From Craspedostauros australis (taxonomy: Eukaryota > Bacillariophyta > Bacillariophyceae > Mastogloiales > Achnanthaceae), in contig JAMXDE010000017.1 of NCBI GenBank assembly GCA_026770025.1, forward strand, positions 1,364,001-1,428,000: a stretch of DNA of 64,000 nucleotides, read 5' to 3'. Below are positions 11,465-22,039 of this stretch, one piece after another (position 1 is the stretch's first letter; the number at the start of each line of letters is the position of its first letter). The translations under genes were made by a program, and so were the position numbers. The notes beneath the pieces were generated by a model. The model was not told the origin of the DNA. It worked only from the letters and a program-made list of their open reading frames with translations, and searched no databases.

Positions 11465-13502
11465 ATGACCGTCACCCAACGCCTCCAAGACTCCAACCGG
11501 CCACCTCCCAAGAGGAGCCCAGGAGACAGGACCCTCGCCTTCGAGACTGTCCCCGCGGACCCGAAGGACCCAAGCCTCTCTGCCATCCTTGATGGCACGC
11601 CAGGCTACCCAACGGCCAGGCCATCTTCGCTCTCCTTCGAGGAGATCGGAGTCAACTTCATCGAGGTCACCTTCCGACACCCCATCATCGTGGATGCATG
11701 GAACCGAAAGGAAAGAACCAACGATACCGAAGTCATGCGCCACGTCCATAAGACTACCTGGGACGCGTTCACGGAACTCAAACAGGAGTTTCGAATCAGC
11801 ATCGAAACCGCCATGATCTTTGATCTCTTCCCAGCCAAGACCCTCGCAGAAGAGAAGACCATCTCCCAACTGCTGATCACCATCCATGAAGAAGCCACCA
11901 ACATGAACCCGGCATTAATCATGTTCAACCTCAAGCACCCGGACGACGTTGCAAGGAACTACGAGACAGGACTCCTCATCTACCACATCGGAGAATGGGT
12001 CAGATCCATCGAAGTCGAGGATGAATCCACTCTCGAATCCACCCTCGACGCGATGTTCACCGACACGGACACCACCGCCAAAGCCATGGCAGACTTCTGC
12101 TGTTCCGAACGATGCGGCAAACGCCACCACAACCAAGCTTGGTTGAATGCCATCGGGGAACACAAGAAAGCACTCTCCAACGCATCCGCAACCAACATCT
12201 CATCTGGGTCAGAAGCATCTACCCATAGAACCGGACGCGACAACGACAGCCACCCAGGAGGAACCCCATCTGGGCTCTCCCTCATGCTCGGTGGGAACAC
12301 CCCGCACCGTACACCACCCAACTTCCAGAACGAAACCCAACTCTCCAGCATCGCCAAGCAAGGATCACAGAACACGTCACCAGTGATCATCGACAACCGT
12401 GGGACCACCCCGCCCAACGAAGGTACAGAACCAGGCACCGACCACGACCAACACCCTGGTAACGACGATACCGCAGACGTACCTGGCAACCGCGGTCCCA
12501 CAGGACGGAACCGACTCTTCCCCAATGTAGACCCCGCAACGATCGGCGACTACAACCGCAACCCAACCGGCGCCAAGGTAGTAACCTTCGCCCCCGAAAC
12601 AACCGCCAAAGGTCCAGGAGGGACCAACGCACCCCGGATGAACTACCCAGAGAACGACGGGAATCATCCACCCCACGATCGGAACCCGCATCCCTACCAC
12701 GGTACCGCGGATACACCGGCCTCACATGGCACGGGTAACTATCGAGGCATCAACGGGCGCGAACCCGTAAACCGGAACCTTGCCGGAAACCCACCAGCGA
12801 ACCATGGGACAAGCCGCTCGCACCGTGGCAACCAAGGACCTCCAATTAACCATGGACACAACGGCGGAAACCCTTATGGGTATCCCCCTAACATGGGAAA
12901 CCAATTCCCTCATGGTCCACCGCTTCCGATGTACCACGGGACTCACCCAGGAGGATTCCCTCCCATCGGAATCCCTATCCCCATGGGCCATCTTCCTCAT
13001 GGAATCGGAGGCTTCCCAGTACCACAAATAACCTTCACCCCAGAACGCACCCCAGGCACCCTCCCCGACGAAACACAACTCTCTGGTATTGCTGAGCGTG
13101 GATCCATGACGACATCCCCAACAGCAACCGATGCCTACAGCGACAACCCAAATGCTGCAGGTACCAGCCCCAGCAACGACAACGACCAGCACCCGGACAC
13201 CAACGAAACTACCGGACCAGCCACCAAATATGGACCCGATGGAAGGATCAGAATGTCCCCCAACGTTAGCCCCACGACCATTGACGATCACGGTCGCAGA
13301 CCACCTGAAGCCAAGGCAGTAACCTTCGCCCCTGAGACGACTACCAGAGACCCAGGAGATACTGCCACATCTCGGATGACCCACCAGGAGAAAGGTGGGA
13401 ACCGTCCAGCAAGCAACCGAAGCTCATGGGACCATCATGGTACCATGGGCAACCCACCACCTCACGGTATGGCCAGCTACCATAACCACGACGGACGCGA
13501 GC
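11465..13502 (+). CDS. Element D protein, left part: gag-like helical region and Gly/Pro/Asn-rich repeats
   Basis: This frame starts at ATG 11465, 45 bp after the LTR end (a short leader). Roughly the first 240 residues are a mixed helical region (for example VNFIEVTFRHPIIVDAWNRK and VHKTTWDAFTELKQEF) that looks gag-like in position and composition; no family signature was recognised. The rest is low complexity with repeating blocks: an 'RLFPNVDPATIGD' type block, a 'KAVTFAPETT' block, a 'HHGTMGNPPPHGMASYH' block and a 'GGFPPIGIPIPMGHLPHG' block. The same blocks recur beyond element C. Element C interrupts the frame, and any bases read past 13502 belong to C. No zinc knuckle is seen. Confidence 0.7.
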
Positions 13503-14393
13503 AGTTAAATTGCGTTAGTTCGCGTCGTTTTTCGCGTGTCCGAGATGTCCCCGTAGATGGAACAAATCCGGATTGGATCGTTTGTTGTTGTTGTTGTTGT
13601 TGTTGACAATAGGGACGGACTTTGTGTTTTTGTTGCTGTGAGAAAATTGTTTGTTGCGTTGCCTTGAGCAAGCGTTCAATGTCGCAACTCGGACCGACTG
13701 ATGAAGTCGTTTGGTGTCAGAGTTTACGATGGGAAGACGAGAGTGAATGCAATTGATTTGTACTGTGTTTGAAGAGTGTTTTGAGTTGTGAACTTTTGCA
13801 TTTTATGATTAAGTTGATGAAGACAATGAAGATGATGATGAAGACAATGAAGAGGCAACAATCATGCAGGACATGTTTCTTGGCAGTGTTGTTTGCAGGA
13901 GATTTCCTGCAGACATCGTTGTGTTTTCTGTGGGGCAAGACACTTGGTTGTGTGCCTTGTTTCACTCCCTTCTTGCAGTGTATCGACTCTTTGATCATCC
14001 CATGTTCTCCTGTTGATCTTGGTTCGTTGCTGAGCAGCAGAGAGCTGTTGGGCATGACCCTTTCTTCTATCATGCTAATCATGTCAAGGGCTGGGATCTT
14101 ACAGCCAAGCAGTCTTTGCAGTTCAATGCAATCACTCTTGTGATTCAAACATAAGCTGCAATGAACCTCTTGACAGGCATCTGTGATTGGTAGTCTCCAA
14201 TCCCTTGTAGCTTGATAATTCTCACTTGGTCTTGGTTCGTACCCAGGGGTACGCGCTTCGCGTTGGCGGACAGTCGTGAGAAAACCAAGACCAAATATTT
14301 TTGGGGGGAAATTGTCAAATTGGACTAATCCGATTACAAGGAAACTCCGAAGAGTGTCCTGCTGTCGGACGTCCAGGGCCTCATGTTGTAACT
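13503..14393 (-). repeat. 3' LTR of element C
   Basis: This 891-bp LTR carries the AGTTA...TAACT ends and a short TTG run (13581-13604). It matches 22039-22929 with about one difference. The TSD base group CGAGC lies at 13498-13502. Confidence 0.95.
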
Positions 14394-14445
14394 CTCCCTC
14401 TCGATACGTTGTGTGAGAAGGGAGTCCCTGAGGTGAGGCACACCG

Positions 14446-17400
14446 TCACCAACCCATCAACAGCTTCCTGAGCTTGATGAATAGGTCGTGGGCAAGTCCC
14501 TTCGTGAAGATGTCGGCGACTTGATCTGTGCTGGCCACGTACTTGATGACGATGAAGGACTGTTTCACCCAGTACCAGAAGAAGTGATACTTGATGAGAT
14601 AGTGCTTCGTGCGCGCTGTGACCTGATGGTTGTTGGCCAGAGAAATACAAGCGTTGTTGTCCTCAAACACCGTGCATTTGATGCCGGCCTCCAATTCTTG
14701 GTCCAAGTCCATTGCAACGGATATCTCGCGGATGAGTTGCATGAGTGGGATGACAACGCGCATTGCCTGTGAGAGCGCTGCATACTCCGCTTCCATTGTA
14801 GAGAGGGCAATCTCTGTCTGAAGTTTCGACTTCCAGACAAGAGGACAGCCCCCAAGCTCGATGATGTAGCCTGTTCGAGATCGTGCTGCGTTGATTGAGC
14901 GATGGTCCTCACATCGATATAACCCACCGAAATCGGCATCCACATAGCAAGTCAGCTGCAGTTTCCCAGTTGGCTTGATGATCGTGCCTCGGTCGGATGT
15001 ACCAGCTAGGTATCGCACCAGCGTCTTCATGGCCTTGGCGTGTGTGCGCTTGGGATCGTTGCTGAATCGGGCGAGCTGGGATACTGCGAAAGCGATGTCC
15101 GGGCGAGTATTGGTTGCCAGGTAGAGTAGCATACCTACCACGGAGCGGTAATTCCAGTCTTCCGAATATGGCGGCTCGTGATCGTCGGCTCCGAGAGCTT
15201 GCTGGATGGTTGGCGTGGCATTCGGTTTACACTTCTGCATGCCAACCGCGTCGATGACCTTCTTGATGAGTCCGCGTTGAAGCATGTGCACCGTGCCTGC
15301 TTTTGGATCGTGCACCAGTTGAATGCCCAGGAATTCGGTGAAAGAGCCTTCCTTCTTCAGTTCAAATCCACGGTTGCGCATGGAAGCAATGAATGCCTCC
15401 GCCTCCTGCTCGGTCTTGGATGCTATCCCAGCGTCATCCACATACAGGACGATCATCATGCCCTTGCGCATGAATAAGCACTGTTCCTGATCGCATGCTC
15501 GAAAGCCTTCAGCGGTCAGTGCCTTCAGCAGGTGTTCGTACCACAAGCGTGGAGCGATGTTGAGGCCATAAAGACTTTTGTTGAGTCTGAGGCAGGTGTT
15601 GCGACCGTTGGTGGAATGGAATCCCCGAGGAAGGTGTAGGAACACAGGCTTGTGTATCTTTGCCTGCACGAATGCATTGGAGAAGTCGATGGAGATTGTA
15701 GACCAGTTCATGATGGTGGAAATGATGAGGAAGGTTCGTACCGACGACCAAGCGACGACTGGAGCATACACGGACTCGTTGGTGTCCATCAAGTCTCCGC
15801 GACAGCACCATCGTCCTTTGTATTTCTTGACCGTACCATCAGGAAGCCGCTTGCGTCGGAAGACCCAAGTTCCCGGAAAGATACGTGAGGTAGCTTGCGT
15901 CTTCGGCACCTCATCCCATGTGCCTTTGCTGATGAGTTCCCGAATCTCGGCTTCAGCTGCTTGCATCCATTGCGCTTTATCGTTGTCACGCATGGCTTCG
16001 TCGAATGATAGGGTATCAGGGTCACTGCTGGAAGCTTTGCAGATGATGGCTGTGTTGGCAAGGTACCCAGTTGCGTCTGTTTCGAAAAAGGGGCGCATCT
16101 CCATCTGGACGTGCAGGATGTTGGATGGCTCTGCTGAGGATCTGGTGGCACTGAGGACATCGCTGCATTCCTGAAGCAAGCATGTGCTCATGTGGGAGTT
16201 GGACAGTGGTGCGAGTTCGTCGTTGTCCATCTCGAATGCTCCCATGAGGGCGTAGTATTCGTCGTCGTTGTCTTCCATTTGGTCATCCTGAGTGGTGATC
16301 ATCTCACCACCTCGTCCAAGCATGGATGCAAGTCCATAGAGCTGCCTGGACATGACAAGAGCGACGATGCGAATCGAGGATGAGAGCTGACCCAGTCGTC
16401 TCAGCATGGACACACGTAGCTGCGACGTGATGGTGTCAAATGCGCTCTCAGTCTCTCGTATGTGTTCCGCTGCTTCATTGGGATCGCAGATTTGGATTGG
16501 GTTCGACCACGGGCGCATCTGAATACGCCACTCATTGACTCCATTGACGCTGAAGAATGGACTTTGTCCAAAGGGGAGTAGATGTCGAAGACGAGTTGGT
16601 GCTTGCTGAATGCTTGGTGGCAAAGGATGGTTCTCAGAGCTGGATCCGTAGGTGGTGCTGAGATCATCGGCGATGCTGTGAAGTAGAGGAACGAGCTCCC
16701 TCGCGAAGGTTGATTCCATATGGGGGTTCATGTGAAGCTGCTCAGCGATGTCTTCCCGTACTTGGATGGCCATGCGAATGGATGGTCGCTCAAGCATGTC
16801 AATGTTGGCGGTCGATGCGTTGTCTTCTTCGGTGAGAAGGACGATGATATCACCTCCATCATCGTCGCAGTAGCGTCCTCCAAGAGTATCGTAGTGCAGG
16901 CGTGTTGGAGGCGCTCTGGTACGCTGTCCCATGATACGAGCCGATCGTCGGGTAGGCTCCCTCTGTTGACGAGATTTCGACGGCTTGCGAGGAGTAGATC
17001 GCTTTGGCTTGGCAGGTGTTGTTGCACGTCTAGGCGACAGTTGCGCCGTGATGGGCATTGGTGGCGTCCCTCCCTCTTGGGGAGAGTCTGGTAGCGGTGG
17101 GAGCTCCTCATCATCAGCATCGGCCAATGGAGGTTCATCACGTTCGTTTTGTGACGAAGGTGATTTGGTTTGGAACGGGATAGTCTCTGGCGTCGAGTTC
17201 GCAATTGGCGAAGGCGGCTTCGAATTCAACGGCGTTGATGGCACAGCAGAGGATGGCGTTGCGATCCGTGGCTGGACCTCAGCGACGTCTGGTGATGGAT
17301 TGTTTGGAGTTGTCGGTGGCTCAGCAGTCTGCTCTGGTGCTTGGGTGAGGGGAGCAGCTGGTGGGTCATCCGCAAGTGGTACCAGAGGCCTGTTGTCGTG

Positions 17401-20400
17401 ATCGGCTTCATCCGTTTGCTGTTCTCGACGAATCTCTCTGTCTGTTCGCTGAAGAGCTTCCTCTTCTTCCAGGAGACGGAGATCTTCCTCATCGAACGGA
17501 TATTGGTACTCAGTTTCTCCAAACATCTTCACCCAGTCGTCCGATCCGAAGTCAGGTAGCTCCCTCGGATCAGTTGCCACGGTGGCAAACCAATCATCAA
17601 AAAACACATGATATTGGGATGTGATGGATCCAGTGCGAGGGCTGAGAAGTAGAGGAACCGTTGATGAGTGTCGTGCAGATAGTCCCATGTTGACGTAACG
17701 TTCGCTGCGTGGTTCCCAACGAGGGATCTTCTTGCCATCAGCGATAGTCTTGTTGAGGACGTATGCAGGTGATCCCCACACATGCAAGTTGTGCAAATGT
17801 TTGTGGGGGAATCGGACCCTTGCGAAGATGTCATATGGCGACAATCCAGTGGTGTGATTGGGGACGCGGTTGAAAACATATGCTGCATGGACGACCGCCA
17901 TGGGCCAGATGTTGGGTTCGTAGATCTGTGGCCAATGAATGCATGCATGCATCATCATGGTCCGTGCCATGGAAACGATGGTTCGAATGCTGCGTTCCAC
18001 AACGCCATTGTGATGATGAGCACCGGCTCCGGCGAAACGATTGATTTGTTGGAATCGTTCCAGCTCTCTCGCATAGTCCTTGGATGTGAAGACCCGTGCA
18101 TTGTCCGATAGATAGGACTGCACGACGATGCCGAGGTCCCTGCAGGTGTCTTCGAACGAGTGCTTTGCTTTGAGCGTCGAATGGGTGTCGAGTGTGGTCA
18201 CTGGCTCCACGTGGATGTACCCCGATGCGTGGTCAACAAAGACAGCTCCACCGCAGTACATGTCCTTCTCACTTGTCTTGCCAAATCCGGTGAATAAACG
18301 ACCGGGTGTGCGGCCGACGAAGTGATCAACCGAGACCTGTTGTCCTGGACGAAGATGATCCGCCCTGAGGACACCTTGTCTGTCACGGATGATTTGTCGA
18401 CGGATGCCTGGAGCTGGGCGCGCATGTTGCTTGCCAAATTGACAGGCAGTGCACTTTGGATAGTCAGTGATCTTGGATGCTGCGGTCTGGAGCTTGCGTT
18501 TGGCCTCAGAATGAGCCAGCATTCCAGACCGGAAGAGGAACTGGATCTTGCGGAAGTCCAGATGACCGAGTCGGAAGTGCCAGCGAAGGAGTTCTTTGCT
18601 TGGTTCCGACAAGTTGAGGTTGTTCTCGGACACCGTCGTCACAATGCTGTTGAGGGCCCTTGGGATGTGTCCAAGGTCCTTCATGCGATATGCGGTGGTT
18701 GTTGGTAGTCCGCTGTGTGGATGGTAGATTGCCACAACTGGTCCTCGTTCCTCATCTCCAGATGATCCTGATAGGGTGCACGAGTTGCCGTCCGCTCTGA
18801 GATGCTCGTCGGGGTATTCGCGCAGAAGACAAGTGGTGCTCAAGAGCTTCACTCGCGAGGATGGGATGTAGTAGGCTGGAAGTCGGATGTATCGAAGGTT
18901 CCCTTTCTTGTCCAACATGGCCCATTCCACGGTGCCGCGCTTGGTGACTTGCGTGCGCTTGAGAAAGCCGCTGAGGAAGATGGGCTTGTGTGGCGTTTCC
19001 ACTCGTCCGACGAAGTCCCGAATGTCATTTGTGACACACACCGACGCTCCGCTGTCCCAGATGACTTGAAAGGTGGACTGGCCTTCGTTCTGGCCATGCG
19101 GAGTATCCATCAGGGAGAGGAGTCTGCCAGCTCTTGACGTGGGTGGAATGTTGATTGCCATTGCACCATAGAGTTGGTCAGTGATGTCACGCTCATGTCC
19201 CAGGACAAAGAAGCTCCGAAGCATACTGATGAGCCTGATGGCTTGCTCAGAGACGGCTTTTGGGATTGGAATGTCCCAGTCATGTCTGCCAATGGGTTCT
19301 CCTGGGTCAAAATCCTCTTGGGCTTGTTCTGATGTGGGAGTGGAAGCTTCGTGATGGCCATTGTGTTGGTATCCGCAGTCTTGGTCGCGAAGAAAGCGTT
19401 GGAAGGATCCATCTGCAAAGAGCTCCTCGTACAGTCCGGATGGATTGCGTGTGAAGCGATTGTCGTTGCGAAGGCGCATCGGATAATGCGGATCCACATA
19501 CGCTGGTCTCTTGTTGTGGCGTCCACGTTTCTTCCGAGCCTTGTTCCAACGAGCCTTTGCATGTCGAAGATGTGCTCGTGGTGGGTGCTTGGGATCGTCC
19601 GATGGTCTGCCATGTAAGTAGCCAAGGGCAGTTGCTGTCCCTAACCACAAGAAGATGGCCACTGTTTTCCATTCATGGAGGAGTCCAAGGAGGATGATCT
19701 GAACCAGGCCGAAGATGAGGGATGGGTTGGTCATGAGGACAAATTGCAGGATCCATGTAAGCATGTGTTGCAGATGTTTCCAGAATCCAATTTGGTTGGT
19801 TGGTTCTGTTTCCATCATGCACATCCATGCCGAAGGGTCGATTGCAAGATTGCCTTGGGCCTCCTTCCTGCCCCCAAAGTTCTCTTGGTGTTCCGATGTA
19901 CCATGAGAGATGCGCCAGTGCTTGCACTTGGCACACCAGTGATACGTCTTGTTGTCCATGAGCTTCTTCTGGGGCTCTCCTTTGCGAGGTGGTGTGGTCT
20001 TCCACGAGTTCTTTCGCGATTGGCCACGATCAATCTTCTTGTTCGTCTTCCTCCCTTGGTTAGGCTTCCGATTTCCAAGCAGTGGACAGTTGGCCTTGAT
20101 GTGACCAGGCTTGCCGCAGTTGTAGCAGCTGACAGCAACTTGGGAGTTGCCTTTGCTGGACTGGATGAGCGTCCAGGCTTGGCTGATGTCTTGGTCCAAG
20201 GTTGTTGCTGCATGAGCGCCATGGCGAGGAATGGATCGGTCCTTTGTGCGTTGGTGGGCATGCCAGCGTCCGTCTTCCACCTCGATGTTGTAGAGCACCA
20301 CAGCCTTGCGGCAAATGTTGCGCCATGTCATCTTGTGTTGGAGGAGGAGACGCTTTGCTGGTTCTCGGTCCATCAGCCTGGTCTTCATCAGGAGATCGTT

Positions 20401-21759
20401 GAGGAGCGATGACATGTCATGGAGATCATGCCGAAACTTCTCTCCATGACCACCTGGGCCACCTGCATCGAGGAAGTTGTTGACGATGTTGAGCAGGAGG
20501 TTGTCATCGAACGCGTTGGCCTTCTCGAGTTGCGTGCACCAGGTGTCCAGCTTGTCGCACATGAGCTCGATGTTCTCTCCCGGAAACTTGTTGGGTTTGA
20601 GATGTCGGACTTGCTCCTTGATGCGCTCGTACTTGTCGTTGGTGGATGGATCGCTGCCCATCACCAGCTCAACCACGAGCATGCGGATGTCATGGTTGTA
20701 CTCTGGTTGGGCTCGTCCACTGGTCTTGCGGAAGAGGTCCTGGTCCACGGATCCCTTGAAGAGGCGGTATGCTGTCATCATGTTGTACCGATCGTACGCG
20801 TCGTAGAGGTCCTGGTGGTCGTTGATGGTGTCAATGACATTGTCTGAGGTGTAGATACCTGAGTTGTCAAAGATGCTCACCATCTTGGTCTTGTCCACTG
20901 GGCTTCGGACGTAGGTGATGGCATCGATTCCTCTCATCTCACACTCTTCCTTCAGCTCGGAGAGGAAGTTGAGAAGATCGTCGCCGCGCTTGTAGCGTGG
21001 GCTGATTCCTTTCTCCATGGTGACTTGGATCTTGGATTCAGCACAGCTGTTGGCGGGGCGTCGTTGGTACGGATGGTGGTATCGCTTCTTCTCGCGCACC
21101 AATCCGCTCCAGTCTGCCTTCGGTGCTCCACCAGTCCAGGCCATGTACCGACGTTCTTCGGCACAGACTCCTCCCATGATGGGCTTGGTCGGTTTCTTGC
21201 CGACCTTGCCTCCTCGACCAGCTGAGGGTCCGTTCCCGCCTCCGCCGCCACCATCATCATCGCTTGGGTCGCTGTCGTCTCCGGAGTCGTCTCCGCCACC
21301 TCCACCAAAGAGATCGTCATCATCGTCCGAGATGTCGCTGGCATCGTTGTCCTTGCTCTTGTCATCGTCGATGTCGTCGTTCTTTGGCTTGTCGTTCTTG
21401 CGGTTGCCTTCGTCATTGGGCTCCAAGACGTCATCCAGTCCCTTCATCATGATGGGTGACATGATCTCACTGATGAGCTTGCTGGCACCAAGGATGCTTC
21501 CTGGGGTCGCGGGATCCGACTTCATCAGTCCTTCGTATGCCTCCATACGTTGCTTGAGATTGGCCTCTCTTTCAGCCAGTATGGCTTGTGCTGCTTCGAG
21601 CTGGGCCTTTGCTTCGTTGAGCTGGGCCTCGTCTTGCTTCAGACGGGCCTCACGGAGATCCACTCCATCATCATCATGCTGTTGGATTTCCGTTCGATCG
21701 GTTTGTTCTGCTGCTGCGGTCTCGCCGGGCAGCACCATGTCCTTGCTGGCATCAGTCAT
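14446..21759 (-). CDS. Gag-Pol polyprotein of element C (2437 aa)
   Basis: Encodes a full copia Gag-Pol in one frame, with approximate residue positions as follows. Coiled coil 35-80 (Glu/Ala/Gln heptads); a strongly acidic Asp/Ser/Gly stretch 115-175; gag region 200-500; CCHC knuckle CYNCGKPGHIKANC near 540; a hydrophobic segment near 655-720 that looks like two membrane spans; protease VIWDSGASVC near 900. The integrase has an HHCC finger (HFRLGH ... CTACQFGK) and a DDE core (SVDHF, LSDNA, GVVERS). An acidic/proline linker follows, then RT (FIASM near YVDDAG) and RNase H (CYVDADF, TMEAEYAAL, FEDNNACISL). The copia average is about 1400 aa, so this is very long. The hydrophobic pair between nucleocapsid and protease is unusual. 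The start at 21759 precedes the coiled coil, about 280 bp from the LTR. Confidence 0.93.
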   Translation of the reverse strand: MTDASKDMVLPGETAAAEQTDRTEIQQHDDDGVDLREARLKQDEAQLNEAKAQLEAAQAILAEREANLKQRMEAYEGLMKSDPATPGSILGASKLISEIMSPIMMKGLDDVLEPNDEGNRKNDKPKNDDIDDDKSKDNDASDISDDDDDLFGGGGGDDSGDDSDPSDDDGGGGGGNGPSAGRGGKVGKKPTKPIMGGVCAEERRYMAWTGGAPKADWSGLVREKKRYHHPYQRRPANSCAESKIQVTMEKGISPRYKRGDDLLNFLSELKEECEMRGIDAITYVRSPVDKTKMVSIFDNSGIYTSDNVIDTINDHQDLYDAYDRYNMMTAYRLFKGSVDQDLFRKTSGRAQPEYNHDIRMLVVELVMGSDPSTNDKYERIKEQVRHLKPNKFPGENIELMCDKLDTWCTQLEKANAFDDNLLLNIVNNFLDAGGPGGHGEKFRHDLHDMSSLLNDLLMKTRLMDREPAKRLLLQHKMTWRNICRKAVVLYNIEVEDGRWHAHQRTKDRSIPRHGAHAATTLDQDISQAWTLIQSSKGNSQVAVSCYNCGKPGHIKANCPLLGNRKPNQGRKTNKKIDRGQSRKNSWKTTPPRKGEPQKKLMDNKTYHWCAKCKHWRISHGTSEHQENFGGRKEAQGNLAIDPSAWMCMMETEPTNQIGFWKHLQHMLTWILQFVLMTNPSLIFGLVQIILLGLLHEWKTVAIFLWLGTATALGYLHGRPSDDPKHPPRAHLRHAKARWNKARKKRGRHNKRPAYVDPHYPMRLRNDNRFTRNPSGLYEELFADGSFQRFLRDQDCGYQHNGHHEASTPTSEQAQEDFDPGEPIGRHDWDIPIPKAVSEQAIRLISMLRSFFVLGHERDITDQLYGAMAINIPPTSRAGRLLSLMDTPHGQNEGQSTFQVIWDSGASVCVTNDIRDFVGRVETPHKPIFLSGFLKRTQVTKRGTVEWAMLDKKGNLRYIRLPAYYIPSSRVKLLSTTCLLREYPDEHLRADGNSCTLSGSSGDEERGPVVAIYHPHSGLPTTTAYRMKDLGHIPRALNSIVTTVSENNLNLSEPSKELLRWHFRLGHLDFRKIQFLFRSGMLAHSEAKRKLQTAASKITDYPKCTACQFGKQHARPAPGIRRQIIRDRQGVLRADHLRPGQQVSVDHFVGRTPGRLFTGFGKTSEKDMYCGGAVFVDHASGYIHVEPVTTLDTHSTLKAKHSFEDTCRDLGIVVQSYLSDNARVFTSKDYARELERFQQINRFAGAGAHHHNGVVERSIRTIVSMARTMMMHACIHWPQIYEPNIWPMAVVHAAYVFNRVPNHTTGLSPYDIFARVRFPHKHLHNLHVWGSPAYVLNKTIADGKKIPRWEPRSERYVNMGLSARHSSTVPLLLSPRTGSITSQYHVFFDDWFATVATDPRELPDFGSDDWVKMFGETEYQYPFDEEDLRLLEEEEALQRTDREIRREQQTDEADHDNRPLVPLADDPPAAPLTQAPEQTAEPPTTPNNPSPDVAEVQPRIATPSSAVPSTPLNSKPPSPIANSTPETIPFQTKSPSSQNERDEPPLADADDEELPPLPDSPQEGGTPPMPITAQLSPRRATTPAKPKRSTPRKPSKSRQQREPTRRSARIMGQRTRAPPTRLHYDTLGGRYCDDDGGDIIVLLTEEDNASTANIDMLERPSIRMAIQVREDIAEQLHMNPHMESTFARELVPLLHSIADDLSTTYGSSSENHPLPPSIQQAPTRLRHLLPFGQSPFFSVNGVNEWRIQMRPWSNPIQICDPNEAAEHIRETESAFDTITSQLRVSMLRRLGQLSSSIRIVALVMSRQLYGLASMLGRGGEMITTQDDQMEDNDDEYYALMGAFEMDNDELAPLSNSHMSTCLLQECSDVLSATRSSAEPSNILHVQMEMRPFFETDATGYLANTAIICKASSSDPDTLSFDEAMRDNDKAQWMQAAEAEIRELISKGTWDEVPKTQATSRIFPGTWVFRRKRLPDGTVKKYKGRWCCRGDLMDTNESVYAPVVAWSSVRTFLIISTIMNWSTISIDFSNAFVQAKIHKPVFLHLPRGFHSTNGRNTCLRLNKSLYGLNIAPRLWYEHLLKALTAEGFRACDQEQCLFMRKGMMIVLYVDDAGIASKTEQEAEAFIASMRNRGFELKKEGSFTEFLGIQLVHDPKAGTVHMLQRGLIKKVIDAVGMQKCKPNATPTIQQALGADDHEPPYSEDWNYRSVVGMLLYLATNTRPDIAFAVSQLARFSNDPKRTHAKAMKTLVRYLAGTSDRGTIIKPTGKLQLTCYVDADFGGLYRCEDHRSINAARSRTGYIIELGGCPLVWKSKLQTEIALSTMEAEYAALSQAMRVVIPLMQLIREISVAMDLDQELEAGIKCTVFEDNNACISLANNHQVTARTKHYLIKYHFFWYWVKQSFIVIKYVASTDQVADIFTKGLAHDLFIKLRKLLMGW

Positions 21760-22023
21760 GCTGATTCACTTCTTGAGCGTTTGCCTTGCAGGTGGCAGAT
21801 CTTGTCTGCTTGTTGTCGATATCGTTGTCGCCGCGTGCTGGGATCCAACTTCCTGGCGGAAGGTGTGCACAGGATTCTGAGCTCCGGCGATGGTTGGTGG
21901 GCTGTTTCGTGAACAGCAGTTGGGAGTCTAGACTACTCCAGCTTCTTGTTTCGCTTGGGTAGTCAGGGGTATTCGCTGCGTTGCGTTGTAGCAGAGGAAG
22001 CGTAGTTAGTGGATTCGAAGAAT

Positions 22024-22039
22024 CAGATCGCAGCTACCA
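22024..22039 (-). promoter_or_regulatory. Primer-binding site of element C, initiator tRNA-Met type
   Basis: On the minus strand TGGTAGCTGCGATCTG begins with the last LTR base. The tRNA it would pair with ends CAGATCGCAGCTACCA, which implies an acceptor stem with an A1:U72 pair, the mark of eukaryotic initiator tRNA-Met. This is the usual copia primer. Confidence 0.7.
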
